From: Nitrospirota bacterium
GTDB taxonomy: Bacteria; Nitrospirota_A; Leptospirillia; Leptospirillales; Leptospirillaceae
DNA: 64,000 bases
Direction of reading: 5' to 3'
NCBI GenBank assembly: GCA_021829515.1
Contig: JAKBPM010000003.1
Location: 25,578-89,577, forward strand
In this document: positions 34,196 through 44,504 of the stretch, piece by piece
Numbering within the stretch: the first letter of the stretch is position 1
Layout of the letters: each line of letters opens with the position of its first letter
The notes under the pieces: generated by a model
Told to the model about the DNA's origin: nothing
Database searches by the model: none
The model's input: only the letters and a program-made list of their open reading frames with translations
Program-made: the position numbers and the translations under genes

Positions 34196-35485
34196 ATGTG
34201 GAAGATGGTCATGAAAACCAGTAGGGTTTTTCTCGTTCTGGCAATTGGCATTCTTGTCGGTGGTGTCGGCCATGCTGTTTTTGCGGATGGTGGGACAGAT
34301 AAATCATTGAAGGTCCTGTCGATGGTCTATTCCCTGATCCAGAAGGATTACGTGGATCCCCTCTCGGGAAAGCCGGTTTTGACCTCTGCGATCAAGGGAA
34401 TGGTCGCATCACTTGATCCCCATTCCGAGTATATGACTCCACAAGAATATCATGAGCTTGAAATTGATACGAAAGGTCAGTTTGGCGGAGTTGGTATCAA
34501 GATCACGACAAGGGGGACAAAGATCATTGTCCAGTCCCCGATTCCAAATGCTCCGGCGGAACGAGCTGGCATCAAGGCAGGCGATGAAATTGTCAAGGTC
34601 AACGGCTTGTCGACGGAAAAGCTGGGTCTGGCCCAGTCGGTTCACTTGATGCGTGGACGGGTTGGAACTGCCGTTACATTGACAATCCGGAGAAAAGGTG
34701 TCTTTGAGGCCAGGGACTTCAACGTTGTGCGGGAAGTAATCCAGATTCATACGGTCAAGGCAAAAATGATATCTCCGACCATCGGATACATCCTTGACCG
34801 GGAGTTTTCGGAAAACAATGCCCGGGACATGGGAAAAGCCATTGTCGAACTGAGGAGTCAGGGCATGAAGGCCCTGATCATCGATCTCAGGAATAATCCT
34901 GGTGGTTTGCTTAACGATGCGGTTGACTCTGCGTCTCTTTTTCTTCCGGAACACAAGGTGGTCGTTTCCATGAAAGGCCGTCGACAGTTCCATGCATTCC
35001 ATGCCAGAAATGAAAAACCATTTGAACATTTTCCTATTGTCGTTCTGGTAAATACCGAGTCTGCGTCGGCAGCGGAAATTCTCTCCGGAGCGCTCCAGGA
35101 CTACCATCGGGCAACGATCCTCGGAACCCAAAGCTTTGGAAAGGGCTCTGTCCAGACTATTCTGCCCCTGTTTGATGGCTCTGCCTTGCGTTTGACCACG
35201 GCCCGCTACTTCACTCCCTCCGGTCGTTCGATTCAGGACTATGGAATTACTCCGGATGTTATCGTCAAGGAGGTTATTCCCAAAGGGATGAAATCGATCA
35301 AGGTTCCAAGAGAAGTGGACCTGAAGCATCACTTCCTGAATCCTGACGGGGCGGAGGCAACGATCCATATCCCCAAATCCAATGTCCAGTATCACTTGCC
35401 TCTGGGCAGGATTCCAATGAAGGATGATACCCAGGTTCAGGCGGCAATACGCATTCTGGACAAGGATCTTCTGGCATCACGCTAG
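34196..35485 (+). CDS. ctpA: carboxy-terminal processing protease (S41, CtpA/Prc-like)
   Basis: A 429-residue exported serine protease. The N-terminal hydrophobic stretch (SRVFLVLAIGILVGGVGHAV) is a signal or anchor. A PDZ domain follows with FGGVGIKITTRGTKIIVQSP and GIKAGDEIVKVNG. The S41 core carries the nucleophile Ser in ESASAAEILSGALQDY and the general-base Lys in GTQSFGKGSVQTILPL. It processes periplasmic proteins, often those that control murein hydrolases, which suits its place after ftsX-envC. Three ATGs (34196, 34205, 34211) are possible starts. A strong terminator follows at 35510. Confidence 0.93.
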   Translation: MWKMVMKTSRVFLVLAIGILVGGVGHAVFADGGTDKSLKVLSMVYSLIQKDYVDPLSGKPVLTSAIKGMVASLDPHSEYMTPQEYHELEIDTKGQFGGVGIKITTRGTKIIVQSPIPNAPAERAGIKAGDEIVKVNGLSTEKLGLAQSVHLMRGRVGTAVTLTIRRKGVFEARDFNVVREVIQIHTVKAKMISPTIGYILDREFSENNARDMGKAIVELRSQGMKALIIDLRNNPGGLLNDAVDSASLFLPEHKVVVSMKGRRQFHAFHARNEKPFEHFPIVVLVNTESASAAEILSGALQDYHRATILGTQSFGKGSVQTILPLFDGSALRLTTARYFTPSGRSIQDYGITPDVIVKEVIPKGMKSIKVPREVDLKHHFLNPDGAEATIHIPKSNVQYHLPLGRIPMKDDTQVQAAIRILDKDLLASR

Positions 35486-35509
35486 CCTTGTTGTTCTCTG
35501 TCATGGGAA

Positions 35510-35545
35510 GGGAGGAAACAGATGTTTCCTCCCTTTTTTATTTTT
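35510..35545 (+). terminator. rho-independent terminator of ctpA
   Basis: GGGAGGAAACA (35510-35520) pairs perfectly with TGTTTCCTCCC (35523-35533) and is followed by TTTTTTATTTTT. It insulates groESL from the genes upstream. Confidence 0.9.
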
Positions 35546-35592
35546 AGCGGAACGATTCGTGTGCTCAGGCGAGAGGAGTGGTAAAGCTCCTC

Positions 35593-35621
35593 TTGCAAAG
35601 GAAATGGAGCTCTGGTATTCT
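35593..35621 (+). promoter_or_regulatory. sigma-70-type promoter of groESL
   Basis: TTGCAA (35593-35598) and TATTCT (35616-35621) are 17 bp apart. Transcription would begin at about 35628, inside the CIRCE operator that follows at once. Confidence 0.65.
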
Positions 35622-35622
35622 A

Positions 35623-35649
35623 TTATCACTCATGAGGGGTGAGTGCTAA
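35623..35649 (+). promoter_or_regulatory. CIRCE operator (HrcA binding site) of groESL
   Basis: TTATCACTC, a 9-nt spacer and GAGTGCTAA match the CIRCE consensus (TTAGCACTC-N9-GAGTGCTAA) with one mismatch in the left arm. Its place at the start of the transcript, 43 bp before groES, fits repression by HrcA and release on heat shock. No hrcA gene is in the window. Confidence 0.88.
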
Positions 35650-35692
35650 TCACCACAAGAGAAGCGTTATTCATCTTAAAGGAGGAGTGTCA

Positions 35693-35956
35693 ATGAAGTT
35701 CAAGCCGTTGAAAGATCGCGTGTTCGTTAGCTATTCCGAGGAGGCCGAGAAAACACAGGGTGGTCTTTATATCCCTGATGCGGCAAAAGAGAAGCCCCAA
35801 AAAGGCAAGGTCGAAGGAATCGGCGACGAAGTGAAGTCGGTCAAGGTTGGCGAAGTTGTTCTTTTCGATAAATATTCCGGTTCAAAGATTACGATGGAAG
35901 GGACTGAGTATCTGATCCTTAAGGAAGAGGATATCCTCGGGGTCTTGACTGCCTGA
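35693..35956 (+). CDS. groES: co-chaperonin GroES
   Basis: An 87-residue GroES starting at ATG 35693 behind AAAGGAGGAG. KFKPLKDRVFVSYSEEAEKT leads to the mobile loop (KTQGGLYIPDAAKEK) that docks on GroEL, and VGEVVLFDKYSGSKI and YLILKEEDILGVL complete the beta barrel. It is slightly shorter than the common 95-97 residues. It is transcribed with groEL, 86 bp later, from the CIRCE-controlled promoter. Confidence 0.97.
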   Translation: MKFKPLKDRVFVSYSEEAEKTQGGLYIPDAAKEKPQKGKVEGIGDEVKSVKVGEVVLFDKYSGSKITMEGTEYLILKEEDILGVLTA

Positions 35957-36042
35957 TCCCTTTTGCGGATTGGTCCTGTTTTCTTTCTTCGTCATTCTTT
36001 CTGTATCTAAATGATATCTAACTTTTCAGGAGGTTTTGTTAA

Positions 36043-37668
<1,626 letters not shown>

Positions 37669-37706
37669 TTTCCAGGCGGTTACAATGTCTGGATCTCCGT
37701 TCCTGA

Positions 37707-37741
37707 AAAGAGGAAGACAGAAATGTCTTCCTCTTTTTTTT
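37707..37741 (+). terminator. rho-independent terminator of groEL
   Basis: GAGGAAGACA (37710-37719), a GAAA tetraloop and TGTCTTCCTC (37724-37733) form a perfect stem followed by nine or so Ts. Confidence 0.92.
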
Positions 37742-37803
37742 ACGGCAGAACATACTTCTGTCCGGACAAACATCTCTTTCTTTCGGGATCAAGTGGCATT
37801 GTG

Positions 37804-37865
37804 GCATTCATCCCCCTCTTGGCAAAGAACGCCTAAGAGGGGGTATTCTGCCTTGAGTACTGATA
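37804..37865. repeat. IS200/IS605-type end hairpin, copy 2
   Basis: The first 27 bp are identical to 9251-9277, and the segment ATTCTGCCTTGA is shared as well. CCCCCTCTT and AAGAGGGGG form a perfect 9-bp stem around 14 nt, better preserved than in copy 1. No tnpA or tnpB frame is attached. A right-end-like segment follows 55 bp downstream. Confidence 0.7.
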
Positions 37866-37904
37866 AAAAAGGATTGGGACCATAACCCATTCCTGAATGT
37901 TTTG

Positions 37905-37960
37905 AGACTTGCTCCGGAGTCTTGGGGGTGCTCCCGGATCCATCCGTGGGGAGCAGTCAC
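37905..37960 (+). mobile_element. IS200/IS605-type right-end remnant
   Basis: The stretch ending GGATCCATCCGTGGGGAGCAGTCAC resembles the right end and guide-RNA tail of IS1341/IS605 elements, as does 11961-12028. With the hairpin at 37804 it makes a stub of about 160 bp without any transposase or TnpB. The trxA promoter begins 16 bp beyond its end. Confidence 0.5.
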
Positions 37961-37975
37961 GAGAGAGATTTTTGT

Positions 37976-38005
37976 TTGACAGTCCCGTGATTCGCCCCAT
38001 ACAAT
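37976..38005 (+). promoter_or_regulatory. sigma-70-type promoter of trxA
   Basis: A perfect TTGACA (37976-37981) and TACAAT (38000-38005) are 18 bp apart. The leader would be about 135 nt before ATG 38148. It lies directly next to the IS605-type remnant, so the insertion may have changed the upstream context of trxA. Confidence 0.7.
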
Positions 38006-38147
38006 AGGGGGATAGGTGATTGCTCGCGATTTCCTTAGAGATTTCTTAACATGGTGCAGGCTTTCTGAAAATGGAGAGGTTTTCCTGTCGGAAACTTCTT
38101 GTCGTTGATCAGGGTCGGCGTTTTTTTTACGCAGCAAGGGAGGATTC

Positions 38148-38480
38148 ATGGCAGGATCGGTAAAAGAGGTTGGTAGTCAGGATTGGGAGAAAGACGTTCT
38201 TGGTTCGAAGGGGCTGATGATGGTCGATTTTTGGGCGCCATGGTGCGGTCCTTGTCGTTCGGTTGCTCCAATTGTCGAAGAACTCTCTGTTGAATATGCA
38301 GGCAAGGTCCAGTTTGTAAAATTAAATACCGATGACAATCAGGATATCGCTGTCCGCTATCAGGTGATGGGTATCCCAACCTTGATGTTCTTTAAGGATG
38401 GGCAGATCGTCGACAAAGTCGTTGGTGCACAAAGCAAGAAAAACTTCAAAGATAAAATCGATACCCTTCTTGCTTCATAA
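38148..38480 (+). CDS. trxA: thioredoxin
   Basis: A 110-residue classic thioredoxin, ATG 38148 behind [25 protein letters not shown] contains the WCGPC active site, and [11 protein letters not shown] has the cis-Pro. It reduces cytoplasmic disulfides using thioredoxin reductase. It is a single-gene transcript, with a strong promoter at 37976 and a 13-bp hairpin (38498-38536) behind it. It is the standard member among three thioredoxin-fold proteins in the window. Confidence 0.97.
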   Translation: MAGSVKEVGSQDWEKDVLGSKGLMMVDFWAPWCGPCRSVAPIVEELSVEYAGKVQFVKLNTDDNQDIAVRYQVMGIPTLMFFKDGQIVDKVVGAQSKKNFKDKIDTLLAS

Positions 38481-38497
38481 CAGGTGTTGATGCCTCA

Positions 38498-38536
38498 AAT
38501 AATCGGGTGCTGCTTTTTTCTCGGCACCCGATTATT
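38498..38536 (+). terminator. 13-bp hairpin after trxA
   Basis: AATAATCGGGTGC (38498-38510) pairs perfectly with GCACCCGATTATT (38524-38536) around a 13-nt loop rich in T. No T-run follows the stem, but it lies 18 bp after the trxA stop and ends 30 bp before recN. Confidence 0.6.
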
Positions 38537-38566
38537 CCCCTTCCTTATTCCCCAGGGATCTTCTTG

Positions 38567-40225
38567 ATGCTTGAATTTCTCAACATCCGCTCAATTGCAA
38601 CAATCGATCAGAACATGCTTTCTTTTGGCCCTGCACTGACCGTTGTCACAGGGGAAACAGGGGCGGGAAAATCATTGTTTGTTGATGCGATTGATTTTAT
38701 TTCTGGCGGAAAACCGAAAGGGTTGAGTATCAGGCCTGGTTATAGTGAGGGAATCGTCGAGGCAGGCTTTTCTCCTTTCGAAACCGTTCCGGACTTTATG
38801 AAAGATCTTGTTTCTGAAGATGAGGACATTGTTGTTCGCCGTGTCCTTCTCGAAAACGGAAGGACCCGACAAACGATCAATGGCCATTTTGCCTCGATCG
38901 GCCAATTGCAGGAGCTCGGTCGGGTTTTGCTTGATATTGTCGGGCAGGGTGAAGGCTCCCGACTTCTGGACCCGCGTGTTCATCGGAAGATTCTGGACTC
39001 CTTTTCAGATGCTGATTTCCTCGTTGAAGAATATGAGCTCATTCGTGCGGAACGAAAGTCGCTTTTGGGTGAGCTTGAATCCCTTCTGGCCGCAGAGCAG
39101 GAGCTGCTGTCAGAAAAGGATAGCCTGATGGAAAAAATTGATGACCGCAATCTTCTCTCCCCGGTTGAAGGTGAGTGGTTTGAGCTCGCGGATCTTCTTT
39201 CGGCACACCATCATGCCAAAGAACTTGAAACATGCGTGGGGAACATCCTGGATACCGTTTACGATGGCGAAATTTCTGTTCTGGGACAATTGAGGCATCT
39301 GGATGCGAGTTTAAGCCGTTTGACCGATTACGATAGTCGTCTTTTGGGGCTCAAAAAGCTTCTGGAAGAGTCGATGGAGTCTTTGCGGGAACTTTCGGGG
39401 AATGCCAGAGGCTATCTTTCAGGTCTCGACTTTGACCCGCAAGAGGCGTTGAGGATCGAGTCCAGATTCGATCTGTATCAGCGTTTGTCGAGAAAGTACA
39501 GGGTAGAGCCTCAGGATTTATGGGGCTTTTTTTCGACGCTGACTATTCCTCAATCGGACGATATCGAATCTCGGATCGCAACCATTCGATCTAAAATTGC
39601 AGCTCTGGAGGATGAGCTTTTTCAGATCTCCTCAATGATCCGGGAAAAGCGAATTGAGGGAGGCCGGAAGCTTGAACCGATGATGAAAGATCGTCTGGCA
39701 AAGCTCAAACTGGAAAATGCGATCTTTATCGTTGACCGGATGGACCTTCCCCAGGGAGATTTTCCTCCGGGGGGAGCAGACTCTGTCCGGTTCCTTTTTT
39801 CTGCGAATCCGGGGATCCCTCCCAAACCGCTTGACGAGGTCGCTTCAGGCGGTGAAATCTCGAGACTCATTTTGGTTCTGAAATGGATCCTTTCGGACAG
39901 GGATGCCCAATCAACGCTTGTTTTTGATGAGGTCGATTCCGGAATTGGCGGAGAGGTCGGAGAGGTTCTGGGGGATCTTCTTTCAGAGATTGCCCGCCAT
40001 CGGCAAGTTGTGACGATTACCCACCTGCATCAGGTTGCAAGGAAGGGAAATGATCACCTCCTTGTCCAGAAAAATCTCGTTGGTGATGCTGTTCAGTCTT
40101 CTATCGTGAAGATCGAAGGAGAGGAACGCGTAGGAGAGATTGCCCGCATGTTGGGAGGGGACACAATGTCCCCCTCGACTCGGCTTCTTGCCAGAGAGCT
40201 TTTGCAGGATCGCCTGCCTCAATAG
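38567..40225 (+). CDS. recN: DNA repair protein RecN
   Basis: A 552-residue SMC-like ATPase of double-strand break repair. Walker A is GETGAGKSLFVDAIDFISGG near residue 30. Two coiled-coil arms (about 160-230 and 290-370) flank a short hinge. The signature SGGEISRLILVLKWI and Walker B STLVFDEVDSGIGGEV are intact, with HLHQVARKGNDHLLVQK after them. ATG 38567 (MLEFLNIRSIA) is chosen, with AGGGA upstream. It converges on the UPF0182 gene with 28 bp between. Confidence 0.96.
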   Translation: MLEFLNIRSIATIDQNMLSFGPALTVVTGETGAGKSLFVDAIDFISGGKPKGLSIRPGYSEGIVEAGFSPFETVPDFMKDLVSEDEDIVVRRVLLENGRTRQTINGHFASIGQLQELGRVLLDIVGQGEGSRLLDPRVHRKILDSFSDADFLVEEYELIRAERKSLLGELESLLAAEQELLSEKDSLMEKIDDRNLLSPVEGEWFELADLLSAHHHAKELETCVGNILDTVYDGEISVLGQLRHLDASLSRLTDYDSRLLGLKKLLEESMESLRELSGNARGYLSGLDFDPQEALRIESRFDLYQRLSRKYRVEPQDLWGFFSTLTIPQSDDIESRIATIRSKIAALEDELFQISSMIREKRIEGGRKLEPMMKDRLAKLKLENAIFIVDRMDLPQGDFPPGGADSVRFLFSANPGIPPKPLDEVASGGEISRLILVLKWILSDRDAQSTLVFDEVDSGIGGEVGEVLGDLLSEIARHRQVVTITHLHQVARKGNDHLLVQKNLVGDAVQSSIVKIEGEERVGEIARMLGGDTMSPSTRLLARELLQDRLPQ

Positions 40226-40253
40226 AGTCGATCCGAAAACGATCTGGACTTGC

Positions 40254-43001
40254 CTATGGATGGTTCCTGATGGTGTTCAGAATCTTTTTCATGTCGGCGC
40301 CAAGTCTTTCCAGATCTCCACTCCTCAGGGCGCTGTCCGCATCTTTTTCGAGGGAATGGAGCTCGGCCCATCCATCATGGGTTCTTCTTGATGAAATCTC
40401 CCGCTTTTGTGGCTCGATCTTCTGACTCACGGGACTGTTCTCAAAAAGGGCATTGATCGCTTCAGAAAGCGTCTTTCTCATGACAACCCGGTCTCCCATG
40501 GAAACAATGACTCTCCTGAGTTCAGGGAGGGCTCCCTGGCTGGTTGCTTCAAGATAAAGAGGCTCGACATAGAGCAGTGTCCCTGCAACGGGAATGATTA
40601 AAAGTGTTCCCCTGACAACGTGAGATCCTTGCTGGTTCCATAACGTGAGCTGTTTTGATATGGGGCCGCGTTGGTCTATGCGTGCCTCAATCTGGTCAGG
40701 TCCATAAATAAGTCTCTCTTTCGGGAAGGTATAGACCTTCATTCCTCCAAGATGGCTGCCGTCTGATCGTCCCACCAGCCATGCAGAGAGATTTTGTCTC
40801 TGGGATGGGGTATAGGGGAGCATAAGGACGTATTCTTCTTTTGCGGACCCCGGAAGTCTCATGACGGTATAATAGGGGCTCATCGGCTCTTCGTTCCTTG
40901 ACGGCAGGGACCAGAGGTCTTCCCTGTTAAAAAAAGTATGCGGATCTGTCATGTGATAAGACTCGTACACTCTGGCAAGAATTGAGAAAATCCCCGGTGG
41001 GAAGCGAAGATGGCTTTGAAGATCTGGCCCCATCATTTCCATTGGTTTGTACAGATCCGGGAAAATGGCCCGGTATGTCGCAATCATGGGGTCGCTGGGG
41101 TCCGTCACATAAAAGGTTGGGACTCCCGACTGGGGATCGACAATGATCCTGACCGGGTTGTGAATCATGTTGATTTCCCTGTGCCAGCTTCTCAAGGCCG
41201 GCAAATGACCACCCGAGAAGTGGGACCTGGCATTGATCATGGCGAGAGGTCCGGGAACCTCCTTCGAGTAGGGAACATGGGATGATGTCGTATAAGCATC
41301 AATCATCCAGAGGAGACGGCCATCGGAGGTTACAAGAGGGACAGGGTCCGGATCCAGCGTCAGGTATGGAGCCAGGTTATGGACGATTGTAAAGATATTT
41401 CGATGAATCAGGATCCGGCTTTGTGGTCCAATCGCATCAGAGAGGAAAATCTTGGGAGTTCCAAAGTGATAGCTGAACAGGATTTTCCTCATGGTCGACG
41501 ATAATTTTATCCCACCTGTTCCCGCATAGTGGTTGTAGACGTTTTTGTTCCCGCTTGGGTAATCAAACTCCCCTACCTGTGTATTGACGATCGCATAAGG
41601 CAGATTTCTGTCTGCAAAATAGATTCTGGAGTGTTTGAGCGGAAGACTGGCCGGTGTTTCCGGGGGGATGTTCCTGATCCAGAAAAGAGGCAGTCCTTCA
41701 TCGGTTACCCGATTGACAGGTGCCATGATCAGCCCGTGTCCATGGGTATAGGCCAGATGCAGATTGATCCAGTTGGGGGATGGGAGATTGGCATAGGAGA
41801 GCTCTCTGGGTGCCAGAAGAACTTGCCGGAGCTGTCCGTTCACCATATATCTGTCAGGTGCCAGCAACGGGAACTGGTAATAGGTTCTTATTTGTTGTAG
41901 CTGTCTTACCGTGGTCAGAAGCGGGCGATGGTCCCATAGGCGGATATTGTTGATGGTCGGGGCATTTTTTTCAAAATCCTGCTGTGTGGGTGTTTTAAGC
42001 TCAGAGATATGTTCAATGGCCACACGGTCCAGACCGTAGGACATTCTGGTCCACTGGATATTTTTTTCGATATAAGGTTTTTCCCGGTGGAACTGGTCGG
42101 GCAGGACGACAAATCTTTCAAGCATATCCGGGTAAATAACCGCGCCGATAAAGTATGAGGCAAAAGCGGTGGTTCCAAGTCCTAGTGGGAGGAGAAGCTT
42201 TGACTCGGATAAGGCTGCCACAAAACAGGAAGCAGATGTCAAAAACGCCAGGATTGCCGTGAACAGGAGTGCCGGGATCGTTGAATGTGTTTCCGTATAT
42301 CCCGGACCTGTGATCATTTCATGCGTTTTGGTCAGAAGATCATAGCGTTCGAGGAAAACGGAAACTCCCAGGGAGGCGATCGCTGTTCCAGAAAGGAGGA
42401 GAAAGCGTTTCCTGTAGGCGGGTTCAAATGAAATTCCTTGTGGCGACAGCCTGAGAAAACCGGTCAGTCTTCCCAAAATCAATGAAACAATGACTGAAAG
42501 AAGCAGAATTGTCGTTAAAAAGGTGATGAGTGGCTCGATAAGCGGCAAGTCGAAGAGGTAAAAGGAAAGGGGGTGATGAAAGACCGGATCGGCAGGTCCT
42601 CCCTGTGTCGATTTAAAAGCGGAAAGAAATGAAAGGGCCATGTTCGGGTCGGAAAATCCTTCCCCGACAAAAATGGATATCAGAAAAATGGCGATCTGGA
42701 GAATTTTCCTGATGGCTGTGACCGGAATTTCCTGGAGTCTTGGTCCTATCCGGATGGTTATGGACGGAATTTTCCCTGGAATTGTCCTCAGTGCGGCAGA
42801 CAGGGCCATAAAAAAGAGGCTGCCAAAAATGACGCCTGAAAACAGTCTGGCCCAGAAATAGGTCCAGAATATGGATAGGGCTTTGAGAGAAGAAAACCAC
42901 AGGTAGTCGACCGATTCGTCCATGAGTGTTTCGATGGTCCACCCGGAACCAATCAAAAGGACGAGTAGCAGCCATGGGCCATTTTTGACGAGACGATTCA
43001 T
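40254..43001 (-). CDS. UPF0182 family large membrane protein
   Basis: A 915-residue protein of the UPF0182 family. Seven hydrophobic segments lie in the first 310 residues (for instance PWLLLVLLIGSGWTIETLM and ITFLTTILLLSVIVSLILG), and a long extracytoplasmic part of about 600 residues follows. Family landmarks are WTRMSYGLDRVAIEHI and the closing region MSPYYTVMRLPG. Its function is not established. The start ATG 43001 is clear. It lies 30 bp downstream of the decarboxylase gene, so it may be the last gene of the polyamine operon, though the link is unexplained. Confidence 0.9.
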   Translation of the reverse strand: MNRLVKNGPWLLLVLLIGSGWTIETLMDESVDYLWFSSLKALSIFWTYFWARLFSGVIFGSLFFMALSAALRTIPGKIPSITIRIGPRLQEIPVTAIRKILQIAIFLISIFVGEGFSDPNMALSFLSAFKSTQGGPADPVFHHPLSFYLFDLPLIEPLITFLTTILLLSVIVSLILGRLTGFLRLSPQGISFEPAYRKRFLLLSGTAIASLGVSVFLERYDLLTKTHEMITGPGYTETHSTIPALLFTAILAFLTSASCFVAALSESKLLLPLGLGTTAFASYFIGAVIYPDMLERFVVLPDQFHREKPYIEKNIQWTRMSYGLDRVAIEHISELKTPTQQDFEKNAPTINNIRLWDHRPLLTTVRQLQQIRTYYQFPLLAPDRYMVNGQLRQVLLAPRELSYANLPSPNWINLHLAYTHGHGLIMAPVNRVTDEGLPLFWIRNIPPETPASLPLKHSRIYFADRNLPYAIVNTQVGEFDYPSGNKNVYNHYAGTGGIKLSSTMRKILFSYHFGTPKIFLSDAIGPQSRILIHRNIFTIVHNLAPYLTLDPDPVPLVTSDGRLLWMIDAYTTSSHVPYSKEVPGPLAMINARSHFSGGHLPALRSWHREINMIHNPVRIIVDPQSGVPTFYVTDPSDPMIATYRAIFPDLYKPMEMMGPDLQSHLRFPPGIFSILARVYESYHMTDPHTFFNREDLWSLPSRNEEPMSPYYTVMRLPGSAKEEYVLMLPYTPSQRQNLSAWLVGRSDGSHLGGMKVYTFPKERLIYGPDQIEARIDQRGPISKQLTLWNQQGSHVVRGTLLIIPVAGTLLYVEPLYLEATSQGALPELRRVIVSMGDRVVMRKTLSEAINALFENSPVSQKIEPQKREISSRRTHDGWAELHSLEKDADSALRSGDLERLGADMKKILNTIRNHP

Positions 43002-43031
43002 GATTTGCCTCTGGAGAGTGTGGGGTGAGCG

Positions 43032-44495
43032 TCAGACGATATTGATCAGCCTGTTTGCTGAATCAAGACCGTCGAGTGTGGCCCCTGTTTCGCGCATGAG
43101 GATCAGGTGGTCCAGAACGGTTTGGGTAATCTCTTCCCCCGGAATGAGAAGAGGAATTCCAGGAGGGTAAACGGTCACGATGTCTGCGGCGGTTTTTCCA
43201 AGTGCTTCTTCAAGGGGAACGGAATGATGTCTTGAGAAAAAGGCCTCTCTGGGATTAATTCGCGAAGAGGCAATGGCATAAGGAGGTTTGACATTGATTG
43301 GCTCTACCGTCTTCGAGGAGAGGGATTGATGGGAAATGGCCTCCATGGCCCGGACAAGCCGGTCGAGATCCTCCCTGTGGTCTCCAATGCTGACAATGAC
43401 CAGAACATGGTGCAGGTCGGCCATCTCAACCTGAATCCCGAATTCATGGTTCAGTTTCTGTGAGACCTGGTAGCCTGTGAGTCCTATCCCCTTGACACCA
43501 ATCGCGAGCTTGGTCTCATCGAGATCATTGTCGCCGCCTGAGGCGGCCTTGACTTCGTTGCGATCAATACAGGTCAGTCCAGGTATTTTACGAATCTTCT
43601 CCCGGGCTTTTCTGGCCAGGTCGATTGCCTTGGTCAGAAGCTTTTTTCCTTCCGTGGCCATCTGCATGCGAGCCAGATCAAGAGACGCCATCAGGATATA
43701 GGAAGGACTGGTTGTCTGGAGATACCGAAGGACGCTGGTCAGGCGTTCGATATCAATATTTGACTTTTTTGCGTGCAGAATTGATGCCTGTGTCATTCCG
43801 CCAATGATCTTGTGGGTGGATTGAACACAGAGGTCGGCATTTGACGACATTGCGCTTGGCGGAAGGTCATCATGAAAATGAAGATGCGGGCCATGAGCTT
43901 CATCCACAAGAACGGTAACGCCACGACGGTGGGCTTCTTCAATGATAAGGGGAAGATCGACCGTTACCCCGTAGTAATTCGGGGAGGTCAGGAAAAGTTT
44001 CTTGGCCTCCGGATGGTCGTCCATGGCCTGAACGATGGTTGATGTCCGGTCATTGAGAAGCAGGTCGCAGTCTGGCGTTGATTCAAGAGGGATAAAAACA
44101 GGTTTGCAGTCGGTCATGATCAAGCCCGAAACCACCGATTTGTGCAGGATCCTGGTGAGAAGGATCGGTTCGCCAGGGCTCATCACCGACAGAATCATTG
44201 CCTGATTCCCGCCGGAAGTCCCATTGACGAGAAAGAAGGACTGGTCAGCCCCATAGATATCTGCGGCAAGCTCTTGCGCTTCTCTTATGACTCCCCTTGG
44301 TTTCTGCAGGGAGTCCACTTCATCAAGGCAGGTCAGGTCGATGGAAAAGACCTTTGGCCCGACAAATTTTCTGAAGCGGGTGGAGATCCCTTTTCCGCTT
44401 TTGTGGCCTGGTGTGTGGAAGGAGACCTTCCTGCTTTCGGCAAGAGCAACCATCGCATCAAATAAAGGTGTCCGATTATGATCGTAGGGGGTCAT
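43032..44495 (-). CDS. PLP-dependent Orn/Lys/Arg decarboxylase (arginine decarboxylase likely)
   Basis: A 487-residue fold-type I enzyme of the short OKR decarboxylase group. The start FHTPGHKSGKG is typical. VNGTSGGNQAMILSV binds the phosphate, VLVDEAHGPHLHFH carries the Asp that contacts the PLP ring N, and the Lys in STHKIIGGMTQ forms the Schiff base. The C-terminal PPGIPLLIPGEEI is also conserved. It would make agmatine or cadaverine in the cytoplasm; arginine is favoured because speD and speE lie immediately upstream. It starts 9 bp after speE. Without the wing domain of inducible acid-stress enzymes, it is the biosynthetic form. Confidence 0.9.
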   Translation of the reverse strand: MTPYDHNRTPLFDAMVALAESRKVSFHTPGHKSGKGISTRFRKFVGPKVFSIDLTCLDEVDSLQKPRGVIREAQELAADIYGADQSFFLVNGTSGGNQAMILSVMSPGEPILLTRILHKSVVSGLIMTDCKPVFIPLESTPDCDLLLNDRTSTIVQAMDDHPEAKKLFLTSPNYYGVTVDLPLIIEEAHRRGVTVLVDEAHGPHLHFHDDLPPSAMSSNADLCVQSTHKIIGGMTQASILHAKKSNIDIERLTSVLRYLQTTSPSYILMASLDLARMQMATEGKKLLTKAIDLARKAREKIRKIPGLTCIDRNEVKAASGGDNDLDETKLAIGVKGIGLTGYQVSQKLNHEFGIQVEMADLHHVLVIVSIGDHREDLDRLVRAMEAISHQSLSSKTVEPINVKPPYAIASSRINPREAFFSRHHSVPLEEALGKTAADIVTVYPPGIPLLIPGEEITQTVLDHLILMRETGATLDGLDSANRLINIV

Positions 44496-44504
44496 GTCAG
44501 CCGA

